Shown here in pieces: positions 38,805 through 48,324 of a stretch of DNA of 51,554 nt. The position numbers and the translations under genes were made by a program. Position 1 is the stretch's first letter. Every line of letters starts with the position of its first letter. The notes under the pieces were generated by a model. The model was not told the DNA's origin. It ran no database searches and saw only the letters and a program-made list of their open reading frames with translations. Origin of the DNA: Candidatus Cloacimonadota bacterium (GTDB lineage: Bacteria > Cloacimonadota > Cloacimonadia > Cloacimonadales > TCS61). The stretch lies in NCBI GenBank assembly GCA_023137125.1, contig JAGLPW010000057.1, positions 1 to 51,554 on the forward strand, written 5' to 3'.

Positions 38805-41521
38805 TCAAACATATTCCACTAGATCAAAACATTTTACAGGTGGCTCTGAAGGAACTTGATTCCGGCAAATGTTTACTTCTCTTCCCCACCCGGAAAAGCA
38901 AACAGGAAGCACAGAGAATGTATCAGTCCAGTTGGGATTTCAGTAAGCATAAATTCCTGACAATGGACGAATGGAAGGATGAGATTTTCCATTCTAAACT
39001 ACCAATATTAAAAGAAGAAAAACGAACTTTAATGTTCTATAGAGCGCTCACAAAAGATAACAAAGATTCTTTTAGGATCAAAACTTATTTTCAATCTATT
39101 GAGTTAGCAAATAATTTTTTTAATTTCTGGGAAGAAATTGCTGAGGAGATGATATCCAAAGATGATATCGAGGAGGTACTTTTTTCCAAGAATACTGCAA
39201 ATGATTGGCAGCTTAATACATTTCAGCAGCTTTTAAAGATCAAAAAACAATATTTTGAACTTTTGCGCAAAGAGCAGTTTTCTGATACTATATTAGTTCG
39301 AGAAATAGAAGAATTGAAACTAGATTTGAATTATGATAAGATCATCGTTGTGAATCAATTTTATTTTACAGAACTTGAGAAAAAGATTTTGCATAAGTTT
39401 GATGATAAAGTACTGATATATTTACAGATCCCGCCGAAATTCTACAATGAAGAAGAGTTGACTTTCAAAGAGAATTTTGATGCGAGTGTCTTACAATCAG
39501 TTTTAAAGCAAAAGGTGAAAGTTATCAAATCATTAGGACAATTTCAAATGCTTGGAGATTTAGTTTCTATTATTGATCTACAACAGAATAATACGATCAT
39601 CGATTTCAGATTTAATTCTCGCTCTTACGCATCATTTCTATCACGAGAGCATTATTCCATCTCCAACTCTCTACCATTTTCTGGAACAAGTTTATTCAGA
39701 TTCTTCCAAACTTTGCAAGCTCTTCTTCATTCAATTGTTTGGGAAGGAACTCCCTATTTATTATCTCTTCAAGAATTGTTAAATGCTGCACTTTCAGATG
39801 ATTTTTTAGAAGTTTTTGAGGAAGATAAAACCAAACATGAGCAAATAAAAACTTTTCTCTTCAGCTGTATTGATAATGATATTCAATATCTCGATCTTGA
39901 CTTTTTTACAAAACATGGAAAGGAATTCAGAGATGTATTTGAAAAGATATTTAATTTATTAGTTAAACTTAGAGAAATTGATAGTATAGCATCTCTCATT
40001 GAGTTCATCGAGAATTGCATTAACGTTGAAAAACTGACTAAAAAAGAAAATAGTAAAACCGATATTATAAAAGTTTTTTATGAGCTTCTTTCTGATTTTG
40101 CTTCTATCGAGCAAATCGATCTTATAACGAATTGGAATCAGATTTTTTCACATAATATTTCAGCAAATTTATGGCAGCTATTCTTGGATTATATGAAACC
40201 TAAGCAAATCAAATACTCATCGGAAAATCAATCTAATAATCGTGTTCAGATCACATCATTGCAGGACACCAGGAACCTGCAGTTTAAAAATATTTATATT
40301 CTTAATGCAATTGAAGGAATTCTTCCTGCAGCCAAACATACTCAATTCCTCTTTTCTGAAAACCAGAGAAAAAAACTGTCACTTAAAACCTATGAAGACA
40401 TCAAACTTCGTGATAAATATTATTTCTACCGTCTTCTTGCAACTTCTAACAATGTTACCGTTTTCTCGCGCAGTAATTTAGAAGAGAATATTGAAGTGAG
40501 TTCGTTTATTGAAGAATTGAAATTATTTGATCTGATCGATGAAGTTGAGTTTTCTAAAATCGATTTGTATAAGCAGTTTTTTGCTTCAATTCTAAAAAAT
40601 AATGATCATTCTCTTCCCAATCAAACCAAAATCTCTGATGATTTCTTTTCAATACCGTTTGATAAATCCGATTTGAAAAATAATGAGCTTATCCTCAGTT
40701 TTTACAAATGGGAGAAATTGAAAAAAGATCCATTTGCATTTTATCTTGAATTTATTGCAGATTTGAAAAAACGAGATTATATCCTCTCTCAAGATTTCAG
40801 TAATAAACTTATAGGAACGATCTCACACAGCGTGTTTACAATGATCTGGGAGCGATTGATCGAGGTTTATCACGGGAACAAACTGCATCATAATTTTGTA
40901 TTTAACACCAAACAATACGTAGATCAGGCAATTGAACATTTTATTAAATATAAAATGAAATACATCTCTCCTCATAATTATTCTGAGAACTATTTCCGAA
41001 ATATTTTTATCCCGATCTTAAAAGATGGAATTGCTAATTTCTTCTATCGACTTCATAATAACCTTAAATTTAGTGATGAATATATCACGGTATTTCCAGA
41101 GACAGGTAAAACTGAACAAAAGAAATTTTTTCAACTTGATAATATTGATATTTCTCTTCGTGGAAGAGCTGATCTTAGCATCCATTCTGCTGATGATATT
41201 CCTCATATCTTCGATTATAAAACCGGAAGTATGAATGCTGGTAAGGTCAAACGTTATAATGAACAATTACAGTTTTATGAATTCATCAGTTATCTAATTG
41301 ATTCTCCTGAAATCGAACAGAAAATTAAATCACATCTCTTCTTTATTGAACAAAAGATAATGACCGATATTTCTAAAAAGATCGATTTAAAAAATTCGAT
41401 AAAAGAAGCTCTTCTAAATATCATTAATAATGGCTTTACGCTTGCAGATAAAAAAGATACTTATGAAAATATTGAGATCACACGGCGTGATTTGAAAATG
41501 AAAACGGGGGTTCACGTATGA
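38801..41521 (+). CDS. AddB-like protein (helicase-like scaffold, PD-(D/E)XK nuclease)
   Basis: C-terminal LRGRADLSIHSADDIPHIFDYKTGS nuclease motif; pairs with downstream AddA-like gene; ATGA overlap. Confidence 0.8.
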   Translation: MIKHIPLDQNILQVALKELDSGKCLLLFPTRKSKQEAQRMYQSSWDFSKHKFLTMDEWKDEIFHSKLPILKEEKRTLMFYRALTKDNKDSFRIKTYFQSIELANNFFNFWEEIAEEMISKDDIEEVLFSKNTANDWQLNTFQQLLKIKKQYFELLRKEQFSDTILVREIEELKLDLNYDKIIVVNQFYFTELEKKILHKFDDKVLIYLQIPPKFYNEEELTFKENFDASVLQSVLKQKVKVIKSLGQFQMLGDLVSIIDLQQNNTIIDFRFNSRSYASFLSREHYSISNSLPFSGTSLFRFFQTLQALLHSIVWEGTPYLLSLQELLNAALSDDFLEVFEEDKTKHEQIKTFLFSCIDNDIQYLDLDFFTKHGKEFRDVFEKIFNLLVKLREIDSIASLIEFIENCINVEKLTKKENSKTDIIKVFYELLSDFASIEQIDLITNWNQIFSHNISANLWQLFLDYMKPKQIKYSSENQSNNRVQITSLQDTRNLQFKNIYILNAIEGILPAAKHTQFLFSENQRKKLSLKTYEDIKLRDKYYFYRLLATSNNVTVFSRSNLEENIEVSSFIEELKLFDLIDEVEFSKIDLYKQFFASILKNNDHSLPNQTKISDDFFSIPFDKSDLKNNELILSFYKWEKLKKDPFAFYLEFIADLKKRDYILSQDFSNKLIGTISHSVFTMIWERLIEVYHGNKLHHNFVFNTKQYVDQAIEHFIKYKMKYISPHNYSENYFRNIFIPILKDGIANFFYRLHNNLKFSDEYITVFPETGKTEQKKFFQLDNIDISLRGRADLSIHSADDIPHIFDYKTGSMNAGKVKRYNEQLQFYEFISYLIDSPEIEQKIKSHLFFIEQKIMTDISKKIDLKNSIKEALLNIINNGFTLADKKDTYENIEITRRDLKMKTGVHV

Positions 41522-44500
41522 AACCTCTGATGATACGAGCTAGCGCCGGAACCGGAAAGACATATCGTCTTTCTTTGGAATTTATTAATCTACTTCTGAA
41601 ATATAGAATTGATTTCGAAGAAATTTTGGTGATCACATTCACTCGAAAAGCAACTGCTGAAATAAGGGAAAGGATCTTCGAACATCTTAATAATATTGTT
41701 AATAACACAAAAGAAGGAAAAGAAATTATTCGCAGTTTGCAGAAGGATATCAATCCGGATCTTCAATTCAATTCTGAAGATATTGAATTTCTAAAAAACA
41801 CTTACAAAAAAATGCTGACTAATAAATCAAATGTGAGTGTCAGTACTATCGATTCCTTTATTAATGCTGTTTTCAGTGGAGTTATCGCACCTTATCATAA
41901 TTTTGTAGATTTCAAACTTGATAATAATATCAATGATGAATACTTGCCTGAGATCTTTGAATATATTCTTAAAGATGACAAATTGGATTATTATAAAAAT
42001 ATTTTCCTGAATGCAAAACAACGAAATCTTGAATCATTTGATCAATTCATCAAAGATATAATAAATTACAGATGGTTGTTCGAGTTTATTGATCAATCAA
42101 AATATTCAGGATTTGATATTGAGGAAGTTACTCAAAATTGTTTAAATCAATACACATCACAGCTCAAACAATTCCTTTTCAGTTTGCAAGATGCAATTGC
42201 TTCCTATCTGGTCACAAAACAAGCGGATCTGCAACAGCTTCTGCAAAAAGATCACTTCGAAATATTAGATAAAATTACAAATATAAATACTATCAACATT
42301 AATGAAATTGCAGATGAGTTTTATAAAATTTTAGCCGAACCGGAATTCATAAGTGAGAATTATGATCTGCTTCTTAGTAATAAAAACATCTGGAATGGAA
42401 CAAGAATTCGCAAGTTAGAATTGAAATCTGAATTTGAAAAAGTACAACATCATCTGGCAAATTATCTTTATTATGAAAAGGCATTAATAGAAGAGCTCAA
42501 CATCATTTCACTCGCTGGTGAAATCCTCAAAATTTATGATGAAATCAAATTCAGGGATAGAATATTTACTCATTCCGACATAAGTTATTACACCTTTAGA
42601 TATTTGTATGATAAAGAGCTGTCGATTATCGAGAACAACAATGTTCTCAACATTTTTTATGAGCAGCTTTCTTATAATACACGTTTTATTCTCATCGATG
42701 AATTCCAGGATACAAGCATTTTGCAATGGAGTATTTTCCAACCGCTTATTACTGAAACACTAAGTGGTTTTGGGCAAAAAGATTACGGTGGTCTTATTGT
42801 AGTGGGTGATGAGAAACAAGCGATCTATGGCTGGCGAGGTGGTGAACGTAAATTACTCACGGATTTTCCACAATTGCTTGGAATTGGGATTTTACAGGAC
42901 TCACTCACAACTTCTTATCGAAGCAAACCAATACTCATAAATTGGATTAATAACCTATTCGGTTCTGAACATCTCACATTTGATGAAGCCTGGGAATATT
43001 CGGAAATTATGAGTGCAAAGGAAAAGGATGGTTTTGTTCAAGTTAGTTTCAGAAATCTGGCAGAATTAGATGGAATTCAAAAAAAGCAAGACCTTAATCT
43101 AGTATATACAGAATTCGTAAATGAAACACTCACCCATCTAATAAAGGATGAGAAAATAAACCAGAGCAATACAGCAATTTTGATGCGTAAAAACAAAGAA
43201 ATTGAGATGATGGCTTCGATTTTAGATGAGAAAGGAATAGATTATTTATTAGAATCTTCCGGTTCTCTTTTTGAACATAAAGCTATCAAACCAATTCTAC
43301 ATATTTTGAGATTCCTTGTTTATGAAGATCCAATAGAATTGGTTAAGATTCTCCGCTCTGATTTTGTGTTAATGCATCCTAAAAAGATGAAAAGTATTTT
43401 GAATCTCTACAAAACTGCTGAAGACATCGATACTTTCTTCCAGTTAACATCCGAAGAACATTCTCTATCTGTTTTACAAAATATCAGAAATAAGAAGAGA
43501 TCAATATTGAATATCATTAAAACAATTTTGGAAGAATTCAATATTACGAAGTTATTCTCTACAGAGATCGAATTAAAAAATATTCATCGCTTTATGGAAG
43601 TTGCTATTGAGTTTGAGAACAACGACCAAAAACATAAAATCGATCTATCAGGCTTCCTTTCATACTGCAGATCATTAGGAGAAAAAGACGAATATTCCCA
43701 GCTTGGACAAACGGTTTCCGATTCTATTAAACTGCTCACTATCCATAAGTCTAAAGGATTGCAATTTGAAACAGTTTTCTCATTCATGAATATCCCAAAA
43801 AATCCGGGACAGCATAATCTCGGATTGAAATTATATTACGATTTCGAAGATGATTTCCATTCTCTGAAAGATCATGCTCTTACATATAATTTCGATAAGA
43901 TCATTAAAAAATCTGATAAGCAGCTATTGATAGATGTTGTTGATAAACGCAATAATGGTGAAGAGTTGAATAATATTTATGTAGCTCTCACCCGTGCAAA
44001 GAACAATCTGTTTTTCTTTATAACATATGATAAAAAAGGTGATCTAGAGAAATTTGTAAGCAGTATTAAAGATGACAGTTCCGTTCCTAAAAACATTGCG
44101 AAAGTAGTTTATAACGAGTTTCTTGAGGATATGAAGCAATTATCACAGGTTCATCAGATTATTGAATTTGGAACTATCACTATCGATCAACCAGAGACTG
44201 AAAAAGTATCTCTTAAAAATGCTGCTTCATTTTCCAAGCATTTGAAATTTCTTAATTGGGATGAGATTGCAGAGCGTGAACCGGAAAATATTCATTTACT
44301 TAAAACTGAGATTCTGGATAATCAGAGTATTCAGATCGGTAATATCGTGCATGAATATCTATCTTACATTGATTATGATAATCCAAAGATTAGGCAAACT
44401 GCATTCGAGAAGACATTATCGAAATATGGTAGTTTATTTCATAGAGATAGTATAAGTGAGATTGTTTTGAAAGTTAATCAATTCATAAATGAGAACAGTA

Positions 44501-44754
44501 ATTTCTTCAATAAAGATCATTGGGATAAAGTTTTCAATGAATATACAATATTCGATAAATACGGCAAAGAATCCCGCATTGACCGGTTATTGATAAACAC
44601 AAAAGATAAAAAAATACTTATTTTAGATTATAAGACCGGCAGCTATTATGAGCAAGAGCAACTTGACAGATATAAAGAAATAATTGAGAAGTTGCCAATA
44701 GTTGAAAGAGATAATTATAGAGTGGAAACAGAGTTTTTGGAAGTGGAGGTGTAA
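41518..44754 (+). CDS. AddA-like UvrD/RecB family helicase-nuclease
   Basis: RASAGTGKTYRLSLEF, VITFTRKATAEIRERI, FILIDEFQDTSILQW, VGDEKQAIYGWRGG, YVALTRAKNNLFF, C-terminal ILDYKTGSYYEQEQ. Confidence 0.92.
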   Translation: MKPLMIRASAGTGKTYRLSLEFINLLLKYRIDFEEILVITFTRKATAEIRERIFEHLNNIVNNTKEGKEIIRSLQKDINPDLQFNSEDIEFLKNTYKKMLTNKSNVSVSTIDSFINAVFSGVIAPYHNFVDFKLDNNINDEYLPEIFEYILKDDKLDYYKNIFLNAKQRNLESFDQFIKDIINYRWLFEFIDQSKYSGFDIEEVTQNCLNQYTSQLKQFLFSLQDAIASYLVTKQADLQQLLQKDHFEILDKITNINTININEIADEFYKILAEPEFISENYDLLLSNKNIWNGTRIRKLELKSEFEKVQHHLANYLYYEKALIEELNIISLAGEILKIYDEIKFRDRIFTHSDISYYTFRYLYDKELSIIENNNVLNIFYEQLSYNTRFILIDEFQDTSILQWSIFQPLITETLSGFGQKDYGGLIVVGDEKQAIYGWRGGERKLLTDFPQLLGIGILQDSLTTSYRSKPILINWINNLFGSEHLTFDEAWEYSEIMSAKEKDGFVQVSFRNLAELDGIQKKQDLNLVYTEFVNETLTHLIKDEKINQSNTAILMRKNKEIEMMASILDEKGIDYLLESSGSLFEHKAIKPILHILRFLVYEDPIELVKILRSDFVLMHPKKMKSILNLYKTAEDIDTFFQLTSEEHSLSVLQNIRNKKRSILNIIKTILEEFNITKLFSTEIELKNIHRFMEVAIEFENNDQKHKIDLSGFLSYCRSLGEKDEYSQLGQTVSDSIKLLTIHKSKGLQFETVFSFMNIPKNPGQHNLGLKLYYDFEDDFHSLKDHALTYNFDKIIKKSDKQLLIDVVDKRNNGEELNNIYVALTRAKNNLFFFITYDKKGDLEKFVSSIKDDSSVPKNIAKVVYNEFLEDMKQLSQVHQIIEFGTITIDQPETEKVSLKNAASFSKHLKFLNWDEIAEREPENIHLLKTEILDNQSIQIGNIVHEYLSYIDYDNPKIRQTAFEKTLSKYGSLFHRDSISEIVLKVNQFINENSNFFNKDHWDKVFNEYTIFDKYGKESRIDRLLINTKDKKILILDYKTGSYYEQEQLDRYKEIIEKLPIVERDNYRVETEFLEVEV

Positions 44755-44766
44755 CCCCATCCCCAA

Positions 44767-44920
44767 CCCTTCCCCTTAAACTAATGGGAAGGGAGCGAAA
44801 AATCTGTCTTTCTGAGAATGATCTTACAAAGGCATTCGACGAAGAATCTCAGATTTATTAATTCTCGTTACGAAGTTAAACTTCGCTTTCAATTATGTTC
44901 ACAAGTTCAACTTGTGAACA
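44767..44920. repeat. Intergenic hairpin array B
   Basis: CCCTTCCC...GGGAAGGG; TCTGAGA...TCTCAGA bounding the 46-bp repeat; CGAAGT-TAA-ACTTCG; TGTTCACAAGT-TCA-ACTTGTGAACA. Confidence 0.85.
44806..44851. repeat. Dispersed 46-bp intergenic repeat, copy 2
   Basis: gtctttctgagaatgatcttacaaaggcattcgacgaagaatctca; matches 36372-36417. Confidence 0.9.
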
Positions 44921-44972
44921 GGAATGAAATGCTGGATCGGATGAAGTAGAATAAAAAACAGGAGAAATAAAT

Positions 44973-46316
44973 ATGAGTAAATTAATGGTGAGTGTCTCAG
45001 GAATACGAGGAATTTATGGCGAAAGCTTAACAGCTGAGATCGCAATGAAATATGCTGCACATTTTGGCATATTCTCAGGTCGAGGAAAAATTGTAGTTGG
45101 TAGAGATTCACGTACAACCGGACCAGCAATGTTCAATGCAGTTACTTCTGGTTTGATGTCAGTTGGGTGCGATGTTGTTGATATTGGTGTTGTTTCTACG
45201 CCAACCGTCTTACTTGCAGTGGAAGAAAGTGATGCGATGGGTGGAATTTCCATCACTGCGTCACACAATTCAGCTGAATGGAACGCTATGAAATTCGTAG
45301 CAGAAAACGGTATGTTCCTCTTCCCGGAAAATGCATCAGCCTTAGTTTCATCTTTCGATAACAAGGTTGATTATATTTGTTGGGACAAAATTGGAAAATT
45401 AACTCAAGACGATAATGCAATCGAACGACATATTAATAAAATCATGAATATTTCATATCTGAATCTTAATGAGATCAAAGCAAAGAAATTTAAGGTTGTT
45501 ATCGATTCAGTGAATGGAGCCGGTGGTCTGATCTCACCACAATTACTTAAGGATCTTGGATGTGAGGTGATTGAAATAAACAGTGAACCAACAGGCATTT
45601 TTGCACACACACCTGAGCCGCTAAATAAAAACCTGAAGCAATTAGAAGAAGCAGTTAAGGAACATAAAGCTGATGTTGGTTTTGCTACCGACCCAGACGT
45701 AGACAGACTGGCAATTGTAGATGAAAATGGAAATTGCATTGGAGAAGAATTTTCTCTTTTACTTTCTGAGAAATTCATCCTTTCTAAAGTTAAAGGAGAC
45801 ATTGTAACTAATCTTTCATCTTCTATGGCTTCGGAAGATATTGCTGCATATTTTGGTGTGAAAGTGCATCGAACTAAAGTTGGTGAAATCAATGTTGGTA
45901 AGAAAATGATGGAAATAAATAGTCCTGTCGGTGGAGAGGGGAATGGTGGAGTTATCTGCCCGGAAGTCCATTTTACAAGAGATGCTCCAGCTGGGATGGC
46001 TGTGATCCTGGGTTATTTAGCAGAAAGCGGAAAAACCGTTTCTGAACTTGCTGATCAGATTCCAAAATACTACTTTGCCAAAAATAAAATTAAAGTTGAT
46101 CCCTCATTACTTGATGCGATTATGCAGAAAGTTCCGGATATCTTCTCGGACTACAAGCTTGATACAACTGATGGTATTAAAATCCTGGGAGATAAATTTT
46201 GGATCCATATTCGTAAAAGTGGAACTGAACCGATCATTCGTGTTTATGTGGAAAGTGAAACTACCGAGAGATCAGAGACGATTTGTAAAGAGACGATTGA
46301 GAAGTTGGTGGGATGA
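44973..46316 (+). CDS. glmM: Phosphoglucosamine mutase/phosphomannomutase family
   Basis: VSGIRGIYGESLT, ITASHNSAEWNAMKF, DPDVDRLAIVDENG, GTEPIIRVYVE. Confidence 0.88.
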   Translation: MSKLMVSVSGIRGIYGESLTAEIAMKYAAHFGIFSGRGKIVVGRDSRTTGPAMFNAVTSGLMSVGCDVVDIGVVSTPTVLLAVEESDAMGGISITASHNSAEWNAMKFVAENGMFLFPENASALVSSFDNKVDYICWDKIGKLTQDDNAIERHINKIMNISYLNLNEIKAKKFKVVIDSVNGAGGLISPQLLKDLGCEVIEINSEPTGIFAHTPEPLNKNLKQLEEAVKEHKADVGFATDPDVDRLAIVDENGNCIGEEFSLLLSEKFILSKVKGDIVTNLSSSMASEDIAAYFGVKVHRTKVGEINVGKKMMEINSPVGGEGNGGVICPEVHFTRDAPAGMAVILGYLAESGKTVSELADQIPKYYFAKNKIKVDPSLLDAIMQKVPDIFSDYKLDTTDGIKILGDKFWIHIRKSGTEPIIRVYVESETTERSETICKETIEKLVG

Positions 46317-46382
46317 AAGAAATAGCAACGAACAAAAACGAACAAGACAAACAAAAAAGGGAGTGAATTGGTGGGATAAAAT

Positions 46383-46608
46383 CCCCTCTTGAGAGGGGTG
46401 CGGCTTTAGCCGTGGGGTGTGTAACCTTACCCCTGCTGCTTGCACCGCCATAGTTTTACGAAGGTGTGTCCCTCTCCTGCTCCTTTGTTACAGGCGAGGG
46501 AACATAAGAAAAGCAAGAAGATTTTCTTCTCGTTCCCAAAGCCCTCTTTGGGAACGCAATGAAGAAGCAAAATCCCAGTTTTGCAAAAGCGAGCAAGCTG
46601 CTCGTTTT
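46383..46608. repeat. Intergenic hairpin array C (seven stem-loops)
   Basis: CCCCTC-TTGA-GAGGGG; CGGC-TTTA-GCCG; CCCTC-t-CCTG..CAGG-c-GAGGG; AGAAGA-TTT-TCTTCT; CGTTCCCAAAG-CCCT-CTTTGGGAACG; GCAAAA-TCCCAG-TTTTGC; CGAGCA-AGC-TGCTCG. Confidence 0.88.
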
Positions 46609-46629
46609 ACATAAACCATAGGAGCATGC

Positions 46630-47175
46630 ATGAACGATAAAGGAATAAATAATCTCAGCATACAAACCAGAGTAGATGAGTTGAATGATTTTGCTCTTTT
46701 ACACCAAAATTTCGGTAATCTGGCATTCAGAGCTATCCAGAAAAACAACTTCTATTCAGGTTTTGCAATTGGAATGGAAAGATTAACGAAACTCATTAAG
46801 AAAAATAAATTCAACATTACAGGATTCCGTAGTAACCCAATAGAAGGAGTTCGTGAATTCTTGCATGGTTACTTTGTTGACCGTGGTGGAAATATGCCGG
46901 ACATTTGGGTAGAGGGCAACACTGTATTCCTGGAAACGAAAATATGTGTAAACTGCCTGACCATTGAAGCAGAAAAACTGGCAGCACAATGTCATGAAGA
47001 TGTATGTGCTATCTATTGCCGCACTTTTGCTAAAGGGATTGTTTCAGTTCTGGAAGATTTCTTTCCAGAGATCGTAATCAATTTCTATAATGTAAGTTCA
47101 CGACGAGATGGCAAAGAGAGTGACTGCCGAGAAGCATTTCAGATCCTCTCACCTCTTCGTACAGAGAATCCGTAA
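46630..47175 (+). CDS. Conserved-looking hypothetical protein with C-terminal Cys-rich region
   Basis: 181-aa ORF, KICVNCLTIEAEKLAAQCHEDVCAIYCRTFAKGI. Confidence 0.65.
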   Translation: MNDKGINNLSIQTRVDELNDFALLHQNFGNLAFRAIQKNNFYSGFAIGMERLTKLIKKNKFNITGFRSNPIEGVREFLHGYFVDRGGNMPDIWVEGNTVFLETKICVNCLTIEAEKLAAQCHEDVCAIYCRTFAKGIVSVLEDFFPEIVINFYNVSSRRDGKESDCREAFQILSPLRTENP

Positions 47176-47199
47176 CATTTTTTAAAATGAGGATACTTC

Positions 47200-48255
47200 A
47201 TGAGTGATCAAAGAAGAAATAAGCATCAAACAAAAATCAAAATAAATATATTTAACAAATTTCTATTTTTCGCTGTATTATTTTTATTAATAATCGCCTG
47301 TTTTATAAAAATTCATTCTATAATTTCATTTCCTAAAATAGATAAGTGGAACTACCAGCAACTGCAAAAAATTGATAAAACAAAAAATGAATTTGAATTT
47401 ATAGTATTCGGTGACAATAAAAATTCTGTAACAACATTTGAAAATTTAATGAAAAAAGCTAATGATGATGAAGCATTATTTGCAATCGCTCTAGGAGATT
47501 TAGTTTATGATGGAGAAAAAGAAAAATTCAGATTCTTTATTAATCAAATAAAAGACTTCAATAAGCCACTGTTAACCGCTATTGGCAATCATGAGATCAC
47601 AGATCTGGGTAGAGCAAATTATTATGAACTTTTTGGAAAATTCTACTATTCTTTTGCAACTGCTAACAGCTATTTTATCATTTTGGATAATGCTAATGAA
47701 ACTAATCTTGATGCATGGCAATTGGACTGGTTAGAAAATGAGCTACAGATAAGTCAAAATTATAAATATCGTTTTGTTTTTATGCACGTACCTCTTTATG
47801 ATCCGCAAGATAGTAGAACCATAATAGATCATTGTTTGAAAGATCCTATATTTGCTAATAAGTTAAATAATCTTTTTGATATTAATAATGTAACTATGCT
47901 TTTTTGCTCTCATATACATGGATATTATAGCGGTATCTGGGGAAAAACTCCATACATCATTACCGGTGGAGCAGGTGCCGAGCTGCATGGATCTGATCCT
48001 CAACATCATTTTTACCATTTTATTAAAGCAAATGTATCTGATAATGATGTTAAATACGAAGTTGTTACAATTAGAAGTCCTAAATTTGAATTTATACATA
48101 GATTAATTCATATTGCAAGAATATATATTTATGCTTTTTTTGCCATTAAGTTTTGGGATTCAATAATAATACTTACTTTAATTTATTTAGTATTTTATAT
48201 TATTTTCATAAAAAAAGAATGGCTTATTCTGAACTTTAGAAAGAAAAGGAAATAG
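47200..48255 (+). CDS. Calcineurin-like metallophosphoesterase with TM helices at both ends
   Basis: FGDNKNS, ALGDLVYDG, AIGNHEI, FMHVPLYDP, CSHIHGYYSG. Confidence 0.88.
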   Translation: MSDQRRNKHQTKIKINIFNKFLFFAVLFLLIIACFIKIHSIISFPKIDKWNYQQLQKIDKTKNEFEFIVFGDNKNSVTTFENLMKKANDDEALFAIALGDLVYDGEKEKFRFFINQIKDFNKPLLTAIGNHEITDLGRANYYELFGKFYYSFATANSYFIILDNANETNLDAWQLDWLENELQISQNYKYRFVFMHVPLYDPQDSRTIIDHCLKDPIFANKLNNLFDINNVTMLFCSHIHGYYSGIWGKTPYIITGGAGAELHGSDPQHHFYHFIKANVSDNDVKYEVVTIRSPKFEFIHRLIHIARIYIYAFFAIKFWDSIIILTLIYLVFYIIFIKKEWLILNFRKKRK

Positions 48256-48324
48256 AATACTAATCAATCTTTACGATGCTACTTGAACTACCTTAGTTAA
48301 TAATGAAGCGAACGCAAGGTTAAG

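Noticed and set aside
45404-45892. 162-aa antisense ORF
   Set aside because: Shadow of glmM; Ser/Thr-rich low-information translation
46383-46608. Hairpin array as a CRISPR or IS-element end
   Set aside because: Stems and spacers are not repeated, there is no cas or transposase gene nearby, and there are no terminal inverted repeats with target-site duplication
46417-46748. ORFs over hairpin array C (46417-46614 plus; 46456-46665 and 46488-46748 minus)
   Set aside because: Translate through inverted repeats and the start of the 46630 gene; no domain or coding character
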